A stretch of 64,000 nucleotides of DNA from contig JAGQYO010000013.1 of NCBI GenBank assembly GCA_020435995.1, positions 1 through 64,000 of the forward strand, given 5' to 3'. The notes below the pieces were generated by a model. It saw nothing but the letters and a program-made list of their open reading frames with translations. It was not told the DNA's origin and ran no database searches. Shown here piece by piece: positions 27,360 to 36,919 of this stretch (the stretch's first letter is position 1; the number at the start of each line of letters is the position of its first letter). The position numbers and the translations under genes were made by a program. Source of the DNA: Flavobacteriales bacterium (GTDB taxonomy: Bacteria > Bacteroidota > Bacteroidia > Flavobacteriales_G > Salibacteraceae).

Positions 27360-28459
27360 AATTCCAAAGCACCCTACTTACCGCACTATTTGTAACAACC
27401 TTAAGCACAGGTTTTTCCCAAGCCGACTCTAGCAAAGGAGAGCTTAATTTTAACGCCTATATCGATTTGTACTACGGCTATGACCTCAACCAACCTTATG
27501 ACAATGAAAGACCAGATTTCTTGTTCAATTATGGCAAACACAACCAAATAGGAATCAATCTGGCCTTGGCCAATTGGGAATATACCAAAGGAAAACTAAC
27601 AGCGCGACTTGGGTTCAATTTCGGGGACTTCCCCAACAGAAACATGGCGCATGAGCAAGGCCTACTCAAAGCACTCTATCAAGCTAATGTGGAATATCAG
27701 TTCGCAAAAAAAGCGAGCTTTATGATGGGAATGTTTGGGTCTCATTTGGGATTTGAATCATTTGCCTCTTTTGAAAACCTATTTATTAGCCACTCGCTGG
27801 CCTCTGAATGGACACCCTATTATCAGTCTGGGGCTAGAGTAACTTTTAATCCAAACGAAAAATGGACCTTATCGGCTACCGTGGCCAACGGAACCCAAAA
27901 CATTACAAAAATTCCAGGAAACACGACCCCCGCTCTTGGCGGTCAGGTTGCTTTTTCGCCAAACAAAAACATCACTATTAACTACAGCAATTTGTATGTG
28001 AACGATTATCCCGATTCACTAGCTCAGTTTATGTTCTACAACAACCTTTACGCGACATTTACCCTCATGAACAAATTGGACTTAGTTACAGGATTCGATT
28101 ATGGAATAAACAACAATACGGTGCTAGATACTACCAACAATATAATGGTTATCAGCTTTTTAGCTAGATATAGGTTTAGTGAAAAATGGTCCGTAGGATT
28201 CCGTGCTGAACATTACGATGATCCAGGAAGTGTATATATTTCGACCGCCACCATCAATCCTTTTGTTACACAATGCTATACGGTGGGGTTAAACTACTCC
28301 CCAATGGATCGTGTAAAGTTTAGGATAGAGTCAAGAAACTTTACAGCTGAGAAGCCTTTTTATCGTAATGATCAGGGAACAAATCCATATGCTACGGGTA
28401 CGGTTCAATACATCAACTCAAATAGCAACATACTGTTCTCCGTTCAAGCTAAGTTCTAA
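27356..28459 (+). CDS. Outer-membrane porin-like beta-barrel (BBP2-type)
   Basis: A 367-residue protein with signal peptide (cleavage near GFSQ-ADS, residue 22). Alternating strands suggest a barrel, with motifs such as FNAYIDLYYGYDLN and NIALANWEYTKGKLTARLGFNFGDF-like segments; the final strand ends in F (LFSVQAKF). This matches the putative beta-barrel porin-2 family common in Bacteroidota. The substrate is unknown. Overlap with nhaC indicates coexpression, perhaps as an ion- or solute-related pair. Confidence 0.85.
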   Translation: MKFQSTLLTALFVTTLSTGFSQADSSKGELNFNAYIDLYYGYDLNQPYDNERPDFLFNYGKHNQIGINLALANWEYTKGKLTARLGFNFGDFPNRNMAHEQGLLKALYQANVEYQFAKKASFMMGMFGSHLGFESFASFENLFISHSLASEWTPYYQSGARVTFNPNEKWTLSATVANGTQNITKIPGNTTPALGGQVAFSPNKNITINYSNLYVNDYPDSLAQFMFYNNLYATFTLMNKLDLVTGFDYGINNNTVLDTTNNIMVISFLARYRFSEKWSVGFRAEHYDDPGSVYISTATINPFVTQCYTVGLNYSPMDRVKFRIESRNFTAEKPFYRNDQGTNPYATGTVQYINSNSNILFSVQAKF

Positions 28460-28464
28460 TACAA

Positions 28465-28950
28465 CTAAAAACTTGATTTAATACGTTTCACAATTTCATT
28501 CACAGCCGGACAAACAACCGTATTTTCTAAAGTTAAATCGATTATTTCGTGCATATTCTTCCTGTTGGTGTGTGGATATTCCCTGCAGGCCTCTGGTCGA
28601 ACATTATAAACTGCACAGGTATTATCCGCATTTAAAAATGAGCATGGGGCCGTTTTAAGCACAAAATCACCTTCTTCGTCCATTTCCAAATACTTGACGA
28701 TGAACGGACCAGATTTCACGTTTAAATAAGCTGCTATGCGGTCTATATCTTCTTGTAAGAAAATCGGACTGGTGGTTTTACAACAGTTGGCGCAATCCAA
28801 ACAATCCATTTCTTTAAAAACCTCATCATGAAAATGATGAAACTTTTGGTCCATCAAGCGGTGGTCCTTCCCCAATTCATTGAGCAATTTCTTATTCTGG
28901 CCCTTCAAACTCTTGGCCTGATCTGAGGATAAAACAGGGTCTTTAATCAT
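28465..28950 (-). CDS. YkgJ-family cysteine-cluster protein
   Basis: A 161-residue protein with the cysteine pattern CLDCANCC at residues 50-57, followed by CSFLNADNTCAVYNVRPEACREYP. This is the YkgJ/CxxCxxCC zinc- or iron-binding family, whose biochemical role is poorly known. The ATG overlaps the stop of the AlkD-like gene (ATGA). It ends 5 bp from the convergent porin gene. Confidence 0.9.
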   Translation of the reverse strand: MIKDPVLSSDQAKSLKGQNKKLLNELGKDHRLMDQKFHHFHDEVFKEMDCLDCANCCKTTSPIFLQEDIDRIAAYLNVKSGPFIVKYLEMDEEGDFVLKTAPCSFLNADNTCAVYNVRPEACREYPHTNRKNMHEIIDLTLENTVVCPAVNEIVKRIKSSF

Positions 28951-30032
28951 TTTATTACCGTAAAATTGACCTCTGACTTGATCACGCCATTAATCCTAAT
29001 TGCCAATTTGTGCTCACCTGGGTGGTGTTTTCGGGTAGACATATCAGCAAAGGATTGATATTTTTTGAAAGTTCTTGATTCTTTGGCCACCATCTCCATT
29101 TCCGAAATCTGGAAAACCTTGGTCGCTTGGCCTGTTTTGTTGACGTAAGTAATGAGATATTCAAGCCTGATTTTCTCCGATCGAATTGAATTATTTATAC
29201 ACTCAAATTTAAAATGGAGCTTCCCTCCTATTTTTACATCATGTTTTATAAGTTTTAGCGCTTCAATCAAAACCTGATTTGGATTACCATAACCGAACAA
29301 CTCCAACGCCCTAGGATGAGCATTTTTAAGTAGGCTGCGAAGTGCCTTTTTCACTATCCACGTGGTGTGTTTGTTATCTTCCTCCAACCAACGCTCGGCA
29401 ATTTCTAGCACAAGCTCGGGATGGTCCTTCGAAATATCGTTTAGGTTATTTGCCACACTCTTTCGCACATATAGCGATTCATCGGCTCGCAGCAATTCCA
29501 GAATTTCTACAATGGGATTAGGGTTTTCAATGGCCAACTGAAAATTTCCGCCCCAAGGTAGCCGAGGTCTGCACCCTTCGCTCGCCAGTCTTCTAACATG
29601 CTCATTCTTATCGCTGGTCCATTTTTTCATAATGGCAAGCGTTTTTGTTGGTTGTGCTTTTAAAAATTGTCGAATAGCAAATTCACATGTACTTCCCGCA
29701 GTTATTGATTTCATGGTTCGCATTGAATCCTCAAAGTGTTCGAGACCATAAAATTCTACAAAAGTGGGAAGCGTAATTTGTTCAAAACCACTCGGTAAAG
29801 CTTTGCTCACTTTTTCAATTACTTTGAGTGCCTCAGGAACGTTATTTGACATAAACCGACGAAGGTTTTGAGTAATATGAGCGATTCTAGCCTTTAATTC
29901 CAAATCAGACCAAGTGTCATCAAGCACGGATTTCTCGAACCCAGTAGCGTCAAATGAAGGGTAGTATTCTTTTACTGCAACGGAAATGGCCTTAACCACA
30001 TTGGGGGTAAACATGTACTTAAGCGGCTCCAC
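28947..30032 (-). CDS. DNA alkylation repair protein-like (AlkD/HEAT-repeat)
   Basis: A 361-residue all-helical HEAT-repeat protein of the DNA alkylation repair family. Repeats are visible through residues about 60-235 (for example WTSDKNEHVRRLASEGCRPRLPW and DESLYVRKSVANNLNDISK). A C-terminal beta domain (about 255-361) follows, which is extra relative to AlkD. AlkD excises N3- and N7-alkyl purines, but many family members lack proven glycosylase activity. The start is GTG at 30032, overlapping the subtilase stop (TAGTG); an ATG at 30014 is the alternative. Confidence 0.85.
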   Translation of the reverse strand: MEPLKYMFTPNVVKAISVAVKEYYPSFDATGFEKSVLDDTWSDLELKARIAHITQNLRRFMSNNVPEALKVIEKVSKALPSGFEQITLPTFVEFYGLEHFEDSMRTMKSITAGSTCEFAIRQFLKAQPTKTLAIMKKWTSDKNEHVRRLASEGCRPRLPWGGNFQLAIENPNPIVEILELLRADESLYVRKSVANNLNDISKDHPELVLEIAERWLEEDNKHTTWIVKKALRSLLKNAHPRALELFGYGNPNQVLIEALKLIKHDVKIGGKLHFKFECINNSIRSEKIRLEYLITYVNKTGQATKVFQISEMEMVAKESRTFKKYQSFADMSTRKHHPGEHKLAIRINGVIKSEVNFTVIK

Positions 30033-32617
30033 TATTTTTTGATAAAAGATTGATACAGTTTTGATTTTCCAATTAACTCTAGGACATAAAATCCTTGTGG
30101 CAACTCTGTTACATCGACTTTATGATAATTTGTTTGACGGAGCGGACCCTGCGCAAATTGTACACCTAAATTGGAATAGATTCGATACGAAATAAAGTCT
30201 TGATTTAAACCCTCAATTACTAACTCATCATGAGCTGGGTTTGGATAAACTTTTACATTGTTGGAGGAAAACAATTCTTCCCTTCCAGTTGCATCCTGCT
30301 GGATGGCAATGTTATCCAAGTACAGATTATTTCCATTGGCATTTACACCTTCGAAAATAATGACAAGCCCTGTGCTGCCATCAAACTGCGAAAGATCGAT
30401 GATGTTATTTTTCCAATCCGGAGCCGAAGGCCAAAAATAAGGGCCCTGCACGGGTTTGGTAAGCAAAGCATCACCTGAGGCGTGAAATACCCTTGTGCGG
30501 GAAGATAAATTGCAGCCTGAGGCAACATAAATATTGAATGTATCTGATAGAACCTGAACGTTTTTGGTGGTATAGGCATAATCGTAAACCAGTTGTAAAT
30601 TCTCTAAACCACTTGCATTAAAAACAGGTGAATACATCAAATCTCGTTGCGACTTTCGGCTGGTCATGCCATGAAACGGCAATTGGGCACTCCCCTTTTC
30701 CATGCCGCTATCACCCATCATTTTTACCCTCCATGTGTAATCGATGTCTGGGTTTTCGACTGTCCAACTTGACAATCCGCTTTCAAATTCTTCAGCAAAT
30801 GGCAATGTGGCTGTCCTCAAATTATTCCAATCGGCTACAATTTGATTGTTCCAAGGGTCGTCATTGAAACTTGCTTTAAAAACTAGGCTGGCCGTAAAAC
30901 CAGAATTTCCATTAGGATTATAAGTAATACTCGGATTAAAAAATGCAGTATCACCGGGATTTAAATCCGCAGAAAGACCTAGGCTTTGAGTTGCTCCATT
31001 TTGGGGATCAATTTTGATGTTTAGGTCAGTGGCATTTACCTTTCTTGCTCCCATATTCACCACCATTAGTTGGGCAATATTGTTTTCTGCACACGTAATT
31101 CCTGTTTTTTTAAAACCGATAAATTCAAGGGCCACATCTTCAGAATAATTCGTCGCTGGTTTTGGTGTGTATTGCTTAGCTAACCACAAAAACGCGCTAT
31201 CTACATGGATAATCCCGTTGCCATAATCATTGTCTTCTCCGGCTACTCCCAAATCTTGAGCCGTCATATAAAGAGCTTCGAGAAGCTTTTCACCCGGAAG
31301 TGTAGGAAAAGCCTCCTTCAGTAAAAGAACGGCTCCAGCCACATGAGGTCCTGCCATTGAAGTTCCTTGGTAGTTGGCATACCCATTTGTATCTACCGAT
31401 GACCGAATATTAACTCCTGGTGCAACCACTTCGGGTTTGATGGACAGGCTCCCCGTATCCACACAATGCGACGGGCCGCGACTGCTAAAACTGGCCAATG
31501 GATAATTAGAGTTATGAGGGCTGATGGCGCCAACGGTAAACACCAAATAAGGATTTCTAGTGATTGTGGCTGGGTTTCCTATTGTTTTTCCACCTGGACC
31601 GTTGTTGCCCGCACTCCAAACTACAGCCGTGCCGCCCAATTGACACGCCGCAATTGCATCCCCTATTGGGTTAATACAGATATACTCAGCGGTATCAAAT
31701 TCGTGACCCCATGAGTTATTTATCACATCGGGTACATCGTGGTAGGTACTGGTATCGCCATCAGGGTCTAAAGCCCACTCGAACGCTGGGGTTATGGTAT
31801 GCAATGATTTAATTTCATCGTGGTTGCTCACCACATGGTCGTCGGCTATAAACTGGGCATTAAACGCTACCCCAATGGTATCATTGTTAGCCTTGTGCAA
31901 ACCTAAAATTGTTCCCGCTACATGAGTTCCATGAGTTCCTGGTTTGTCCTGTGGGTATTTAGAATCATAGCCAAACCACGATTCTTTTAAAGGTGCCCGA
32001 TACCCACGCCACCGCTTGCCGAGGGCTGAATGTTGAGGCCAAACCCCAGTATCTAAAATCAATGCAAGACGGCCTGCTCCAGTATATCCCCTAGCCCACA
32101 TTTCTGGCGCATGAATAGCATCTAAACCTGGCTCGCGACCGTTGATCGATTCTGTTTTTAACGTTGCATTTCCTTCATCACATTTGCGGAACTCTGCAGC
32201 GATGGCATGTCGTTCATCGCTCAATTCTATCCACGAAATTTGGGTTTGGCTGGCTAGCGCTTTAAGTGTTGCGACCGACATCGAAACCACAAAAGAATTG
32301 TTCAGCCAATATGAATGTGCTATTTTTTTATGAGGCTCATATACCTCCAAAAAATTCGTCATCCATTGCTCAGCCGCCTCATTGTTTTGGTGTAAAACCC
32401 GCCAAACATAATTTCGACGTTCGTGATTTGTGAATCCTTTTTTATCAAATTCAGCAGCCAAAGCTTCATAATCGAGCTGATTGGAAAATTGAACCCATAC
32501 TTCAACTTCGACATTTGAGCGTTGCCTACCATATAATATGTTTCTAACACTTGGACTTAAATCTGCCTGTGACCACAGCGAAACGGGAATTAATAGAAAA
32601 AAAAGGAGTTTGTTCAT
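30032..32617 (-). CDS. Secreted subtilisin-like (S8) protease with T9SS sorting domain
   Basis: An 861-residue exported protease. Signal peptide ends SLWSQ (residue 17). A prodomain-like region (20-155) precedes the S8 catalytic domain with D189 (ALILDTGV), H229 (GTHGTHVAG), oxyanion N338 (SAGNNG) and S420 (GTSMAGPHVAG). A beta-rich region (about 490-760) looks like a jelly-roll/MAM-type module. The last 75 residues form a type A T9SS sorting domain (VKVYPNPAHDELVIEG ... GFYVLELIGK ... FIKK). It should be exported by T9SS and anchored or released at the cell surface. Confidence 0.95.
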   Translation of the reverse strand: MNKLLFFLLIPVSLWSQADLSPSVRNILYGRQRSNVEVEVWVQFSNQLDYEALAAEFDKKGFTNHERRNYVWRVLHQNNEAAEQWMTNFLEVYEPHKKIAHSYWLNNSFVVSMSVATLKALASQTQISWIELSDERHAIAAEFRKCDEGNATLKTESINGREPGLDAIHAPEMWARGYTGAGRLALILDTGVWPQHSALGKRWRGYRAPLKESWFGYDSKYPQDKPGTHGTHVAGTILGLHKANNDTIGVAFNAQFIADDHVVSNHDEIKSLHTITPAFEWALDPDGDTSTYHDVPDVINNSWGHEFDTAEYICINPIGDAIAACQLGGTAVVWSAGNNGPGGKTIGNPATITRNPYLVFTVGAISPHNSNYPLASFSSRGPSHCVDTGSLSIKPEVVAPGVNIRSSVDTNGYANYQGTSMAGPHVAGAVLLLKEAFPTLPGEKLLEALYMTAQDLGVAGEDNDYGNGIIHVDSAFLWLAKQYTPKPATNYSEDVALEFIGFKKTGITCAENNIAQLMVVNMGARKVNATDLNIKIDPQNGATQSLGLSADLNPGDTAFFNPSITYNPNGNSGFTASLVFKASFNDDPWNNQIVADWNNLRTATLPFAEEFESGLSSWTVENPDIDYTWRVKMMGDSGMEKGSAQLPFHGMTSRKSQRDLMYSPVFNASGLENLQLVYDYAYTTKNVQVLSDTFNIYVASGCNLSSRTRVFHASGDALLTKPVQGPYFWPSAPDWKNNIIDLSQFDGSTGLVIIFEGVNANGNNLYLDNIAIQQDATGREELFSSNNVKVYPNPAHDELVIEGLNQDFISYRIYSNLGVQFAQGPLRQTNYHKVDVTELPQGFYVLELIGKSKLYQSFIKK

Positions 32618-32656
32618 GGTGAAAACATTTGTCGGGTAAAAATAATGTTTTGATTG

Positions 32657-32690
32657 GGTTGGGTTGGTTGATCGGTTGATCGGTTAGTTG
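32657..32690. repeat. Short tandem repeat, GGTTGATC-like units
   Basis: Two perfect GGTTGATC units (32666-32681) flanked by degraded GGTT copies in the gap upstream of the subtilase gene. It has the look of a decaying dispersed repeat. The gap 32618-32792 shows no gene. Confidence 0.5.
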
Positions 32691-32792
32691 ACGCAATAAT
32701 TGACTCCTTGCTTGATGCGCTGCTTAAACAAAAGCCAACTTTGGAATTAGCCAAGCAGCGAATATTTTTGCATTGGTAAAAACCAACAAGAA

Positions 32793-33176
32793 TTACTTCA
32801 CCAATACCAAGGCACTTCCTTCAATAACCACCTTGCCATCTTGGTTAAAACAGGTAGTAGAAAGGCCGATTTTTGCCCCATCTATTGAAATAACTTCCAC
32901 AGTAGCGGTTATCACATCATTAATATATACCGGATACCTAAAGGAAACTGTTTGGTTAAGGTAGATGGCTCCCGCACCTGGTAATTTGGTAGCAATTACA
33001 GCCGAAATAAGTCCAGTTACCAATATTCCTTGAACGATTCGTGTACCAAATCTGGTTGTTTTGGCAAACTCTTCATCCACATGAATAGGGTTGTTGTCGA
33101 GTGATACTTGGGCGTAACTCATGATATCGTCATGTGTAAATGCCTTTGTTAGAGAAGCTTTTTGGCCTATTTCCAT
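32793..33176 (-). CDS. MaoC-like (R)-specific enoyl-CoA hydratase
   Basis: A 127-residue hot-dog-fold protein. The hydratase motif DNNPIHVDEEFAKTTRFGTRIVQGIL supplies catalytic D27 and H32. Members hydrate trans-2-enoyl-CoA to (R)-3-hydroxyacyl-CoA, feeding PHA or fatty-acid pathways. The neighbours do not indicate which. It is probably monocistronic. The gap 33177-33302 upstream contains no recognisable gene. Confidence 0.9.
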   Translation of the reverse strand: MEIGQKASLTKAFTHDDIMSYAQVSLDNNPIHVDEEFAKTTRFGTRIVQGILVTGLISAVIATKLPGAGAIYLNQTVSFRYPVYINDVITATVEVISIDGAKIGLSTTCFNQDGKVVIEGSALVLVK

Positions 33177-33302
33177 CTTTTATTCAAATGATTTTTTGTC
33201 TATTCGTGTTTCGCTTATTAGGTCCATATCCAATATTGACCAAAGTAATACTTCTTGAGGCAACACACAGAGTAGCCGCTGAACTTATTGAATTGAAAAT
33301 AC

Positions 33303-34031
33303 CTAGTTGTATAACCCAGCGGAAACACGTTTTCGAAAACCGCGAATGATAAATATCAATTTGAACAATTCACGGAAGGCTTGCCAAACTATTTTGATGG
33401 ATGCGCCTTTGCTTACACCTGCCTTTCGTTCCAAATACTTCGACTTCACCTCGATTAAATGGTTGTCCAAATAGAGAAGTTTGCTGCAAATTTCCGTTTC
33501 AATAAGAGAGCTATTAATCTCAAAATCAATACGATCAAGCTGATCTTTGCGGTAGGCCTTTACCCAATTTACATCTTTCATGCTAATGCCTAGAAAAATC
33601 TGATTCAAGGTTTTATTCACGAAGGAGAGGATGTTTCTAAACAAGGAGTAGGACGTATTTTCAAGTCTGTAAAAACTCAAAATTGTTTTGTCTTTTAGGT
33701 GAATATGAGGAATGAGTTCGGTGTAATCCCATTGGGCATCACCCGGGGTGTTCATCACGTTTTCTTTGGTGGCGTTTTTATATCCGTCAACCAGAGATCG
33801 GCCTATTCCTTTGTTCTTCTTATGTTTTATAAGCTTAATTTCGGGATGAACCTTCATGGCGGCTTTCACCAATTCCACCGATTTATCCTTGCTTCCGTCA
33901 TCTACGATGATAATCTCTAATTCGCTCACCAAGGGTTTGTACAAAGTTGTTATACGTTCGATAACGTATTCTATCGTGCTCTCTTCATTATAGCAAAGCA
34001 CTATGACAGACCAACTTGGTTTTTCAGCCAC
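33303..34031 (-). CDS. Family 2 glycosyltransferase
   Basis: A 242-residue GT-A glycosyltransferase resembling dolichyl-phosphate mannosyltransferases. It has SVIVLCYNEESTIEYVIERI, the acidic IIVDDGSKDKSVE and NTPGDAQWDYTELIPHI in place of the DXD block. The C-terminus is basic, suggesting peripheral membrane binding. The start is GTG overlapping the TAG stop of the aminotransferase (TAGTG), so it is the last gene of the sugar cluster. It may attach the modified sugar to lipid or glycan carriers. Confidence 0.9.
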   Translation of the reverse strand: MAEKPSWSVIVLCYNEESTIEYVIERITTLYKPLVSELEIIIVDDGSKDKSVELVKAAMKVHPEIKLIKHKKNKGIGRSLVDGYKNATKENVMNTPGDAQWDYTELIPHIHLKDKTILSFYRLENTSYSLFRNILSFVNKTLNQIFLGISMKDVNWVKAYRKDQLDRIDFEINSSLIETEICSKLLYLDNHLIEVKSKYLERKAGVSKGASIKIVWQAFRELFKLIFIIRGFRKRVSAGLYN

Positions 34032-35125
34032 TAATAATTATTTACTATTTCAATTACGTAACTCACTTCTTCGTCGGTTAGCTCAGCATACATTGGTAAA
34101 CTCACACAATGAGCCGCGAGATATTCTGATTGAGGGAAATCGCCTTCTGAATACCCCAAGTAGGTAAATGCTTTTTGAAGATGACAAGAAACTGGATAAT
34201 GCATGCCTGCAAATATTTCGTTTTCCTTGAGGTATTCCATAAAATGCTCACGGTTTTCAACCGTAACCACAAAAAGATGATAGTTCGATTCGTAGTCAGC
34301 ACCCACTTCTTGCATTCTGATTTTTGTGCTCACAATTTCAGACTGATAGCGAGCCGCAATTTCTCTTCTGCGACCATTCCATTCATCGAGCTTTCGAAGT
34401 TTGATGTCCAACACAGCACCTTCTACCCCACCCATTCTCATGTTGTAACCAATTTCTTGATGGAAATACTTCTCTTCGCTTGCGTGGTTTTTAAGTTTTT
34501 GGATTCGGTCATAATATTCTTTGTTGTTGGTGGTGATGCCACCCCCTTCTCCGTAGGTCCCCAAATTTTTTCCTGGATAAAAACTGAAGCAAGCTAATTC
34601 ACCAAATCCGCCAGACCTCACACCTTTATACTTCGAGCCTTGAGCCTGTGCAGCATCTTCCACAAAATAAATATTGTGCTTGTCACAAATTGCTTTTAAG
34701 GCCTCCACGTCGCACATTTTACCATAAAGATGAACGCCAATAATGGCCTTAGTTTTTAAAGTAATGGCTTTTTCGGCAGCTTCCACATCAATTTCCCAAG
34801 TATTTGGATCACAATCAACAAAAACTGGTGTAGCTCCTACATAAGCCGGCCCCCATGCCGTAGCAATAAAAGTATTGGCTGGCATGATAACCTCATCACC
34901 AGGGCCAATATTGAGCGCCACCATAGCTAAATGCAAGGCACTTGTTCCGTTATTTACCGAACTGCAATACTTCGTTTGACAATAGGCTGCGAAGTTCTCT
35001 TCAAACTTTTTTACGTGAGGTCCATTGGTAAATGCTGTGTTTTCAAACACATCCTCAACGGCAGTTAATACTTCGTTTTTAATTTGGTGATATTGTCCCT
35101 TAAGATCTAGGAAATTTACTTTCAT
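34031..35125 (-). CDS. DegT/DnrJ/EryC1/StrS-family sugar aminotransferase
   Basis: A 364-residue PLP enzyme that aminates keto sugars linked to nucleoside diphosphates. The PLP lysine is K186 in ACFSFYPGKNLGTYGEGG; other blocks are SSVNNGTSALHLAM, GDEVIMPANTFIATA, FVEDAAQAQGSKYKG and YNMRMGGVEGAVLDIKL. It lies between the LpxA-like acyltransferase and the GT2. It most likely acts on a 3-keto sugar produced by the upstream oxidoreductase, giving a 3-amino sugar. Confidence 0.94.
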   Translation of the reverse strand: MKVNFLDLKGQYHQIKNEVLTAVEDVFENTAFTNGPHVKKFEENFAAYCQTKYCSSVNNGTSALHLAMVALNIGPGDEVIMPANTFIATAWGPAYVGATPVFVDCDPNTWEIDVEAAEKAITLKTKAIIGVHLYGKMCDVEALKAICDKHNIYFVEDAAQAQGSKYKGVRSGGFGELACFSFYPGKNLGTYGEGGGITTNNKEYYDRIQKLKNHASEEKYFHQEIGYNMRMGGVEGAVLDIKLRKLDEWNGRRREIAARYQSEIVSTKIRMQEVGADYESNYHLFVVTVENREHFMEYLKENEIFAGMHYPVSCHLQKAFTYLGYSEGDFPQSEYLAAHCVSLPMYAELTDEEVSYVIEIVNNY

Positions 35126-35194
35126 GTTGTTTTGTGATTTTAAAAAGCTGCTCGATGTTCTTTGTTGTATTTCTTATTTGGATTGAAAACTCAA

Positions 35195-35875
35195 TTAATA
35201 CAATTGACGCCCTGATTCCACATGCAGTTTCTCAAACCTATCAGTAAGTTTTAGCAAAGCATCCGATGTGGGTTGCACGTTATCTTGAATGTAGCGATAG
35301 ATCTCGTCGGTGTACTCTTTAAAACCATACTTATCTATGTTATAATCATTGACTTTGAGCGGTTTACCTGGAATATATTTTACGAAGGGCTTAATATTTT
35401 TAACTACCGTAGCATTGGCTGCAACCATTGCATACTGCCCAATCACCGTAAATTGATGCACGACGGCCGCCATACCAATATTGGCGCCTTTGAGAATAGA
35501 AATATGCCCGCCAGATACTGAAAATGGGGTAATCACTACTTTATCATCAATCATTGCATCATGTGGAATGTGTGTGCCGTGCATCAAAAAAGTCTCATCG
35601 CCTATGTAAGTTTTGTCGCTCACAACAGGTTTTTGTACCGTCGAAAATTCTTTGATGATGTTACCGCTTCCTATTTCTACTTTGCAATTGGAAGAATCAT
35701 ATCGAGGTTCTCTTGTATTTTGACCTGCACTTCCTATCACCACATGAGGACCTATGATGTTGTTATCACCAATTTTTGTAGGGCCATAAATTACTGTGTA
35801 GGGAAGAATTTCGTTGCCACTACCCAAATCCACACGTGGGTCTATGATCGCCGTGGGATGTATATTGTTACTCAT
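35195..35875 (-). CDS. LpxA-like left-handed beta-helix acyltransferase
   Basis: A 226-residue hexapeptide-repeat acyltransferase. It resembles LpxA in layout: repeats through residues 5-160, LMHGTHIPHD with H105 in the position of the LpxA catalytic histidine, and VVHQFTVIGQYAMV near the turn. It is shorter than typical LpxA and lies with an aminotransferase and a Gfo/Idh oxidoreductase. The better guess is therefore N-acylation of a 3-amino nucleotide sugar (WlbB/QdtC-like role) rather than housekeeping lipid A synthesis. The acyl donor cannot be told. Confidence 0.87.
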   Translation of the reverse strand: MSNNIHPTAIIDPRVDLGSGNEILPYTVIYGPTKIGDNNIIGPHVVIGSAGQNTREPRYDSSNCKVEIGSGNIIKEFSTVQKPVVSDKTYIGDETFLMHGTHIPHDAMIDDKVVITPFSVSGGHISILKGANIGMAAVVHQFTVIGQYAMVAANATVVKNIKPFVKYIPGKPLKVNDYNIDKYGFKEYTDEIYRYIQDNVQPTSDALLKLTDRFEKLHVESGRQLY

Positions 35876-35893
35876 TGTTTGTTTAGTATATAA

Positions 35894-36901
35894 TTAGAGC
35901 CTTACTTCCTTTCCTCCATTCTTGATGGACAAATCAGAAGCTTCAAGAATTTCGACTACCGCTAGGCCTTCTTCTCCCCCGTTGATGGGTTTTACTTTTT
36001 TATTGATGGCATCTACAAAATGAGCCGTTTCCAATTTAAGTGCTTCCAATTGCTCCACCTTAGGGCTGCTCATATCTCCTGATCGGTACTGAATGAGAAG
36101 ATTATAAATTTCACTTTTGTCGGAAATATCAATTCCCTTATCGTAAACCTTGATTTTGTAATCTGGCTCTACGTCATCCCAAACCAACATTTTGTTGGAG
36201 CCCGCCAGAAGAGTTTGCCTAATTTTGACAGGCGACATCCAATTGGCATTGAAATGTGCTATAAAATTATTGTCGTATTGAACGGTTAAATAAGCTACAT
36301 CCTCTATTCCTCTTCCAAAGTGAGACGAGCCAGTAGCGTTTAAGGATTTAGGTTTGAGGCCCGGTACCAAATATTGCATGATAGAAATATCGTGAGGCGC
36401 CAAATCCCAGAGCACGTTTACATCGTGCTGAAACAAACCTAGATTCACCCGCATAGAATCGTAGTAATACAGATCTCCAACCGTACCATTATCAACCAAC
36501 TCCTTCATTTTGCGCACAGCACCCGTGAACAAAAAGGTGTGATCGACCATTATAATCAAGTCTTTTTTAGCTGCCAAATCGATAAGTTCTTTGGCTTCGG
36601 AAGACGTCGTAGTAAAGGGCTTTTCAATAAACACGTGTTTTCCATTCTCCAATGCTTTTTTCGCCAAAGGAAAATGAGCAAAAACAGGCGTTACGATAGC
36701 CACGGCATCAATACTCGAATCTTTTAAGATCTCATCCGCATCACTTACAATTTCGGAATTAGGAAAAGCCCCTTTAGCCACTTTTTGCCTATCGGCAGAC
36801 TTATCACAAATTTTTACTACTTCAATTTCACTATGGCCGTTAAAATTGCGAACTATGTTTGGTCCCCAATATCCATATCCTATTACTCCTGCTCTAATCA
36901 T
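35894..36901 (-). CDS. Gfo/Idh/MocA-family sugar dehydrogenase
   Basis: A 335-residue NAD(P)-dependent oxidoreductase. The Rossmann motif GYGYWG is at residues 8-13 and the family EKP motif at 93-95 (FIEKPFTTT). The C-terminal part has HDISIMQYLV. Similar enzymes (WlbA, GnnA) oxidise the 3-position of UDP-GlcNAc derivatives before amination. The frame opens at 36970, but the ATG at 36901 begins exactly as family members do (MIRAGVIGYG), and a promoter-like CAAATATATTTG lies inside the longer version. Confidence 0.92.
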   Translation of the reverse strand: MIRAGVIGYGYWGPNIVRNFNGHSEIEVVKICDKSADRQKVAKGAFPNSEIVSDADEILKDSSIDAVAIVTPVFAHFPLAKKALENGKHVFIEKPFTTTSSEAKELIDLAAKKDLIIMVDHTFLFTGAVRKMKELVDNGTVGDLYYYDSMRVNLGLFQHDVNVLWDLAPHDISIMQYLVPGLKPKSLNATGSSHFGRGIEDVAYLTVQYDNNFIAHFNANWMSPVKIRQTLLAGSNKMLVWDDVEPDYKIKVYDKGIDISDKSEIYNLLIQYRSGDMSSPKVEQLEALKLETAHFVDAINKKVKPINGGEEGLAVVEILEASDLSIKNGGKEVRL

Positions 36902-36919
36902 TGTATTTTTGATAGGTTG

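Noticed and set aside
33140-33349. A 69-codon plus-strand frame in the gap before the GT2 gene
   Set aside because: It overlaps the ends of two well-supported genes and has no recognisable content.
35195-35875. The housekeeping lpxA gene
   Set aside because: It is shorter than typical LpxA and clustered with an amino-sugar aminotransferase and oxidoreductase rather than lpxC/fabZ/lpxD, so an amino-sugar acyltransferase is more likely.
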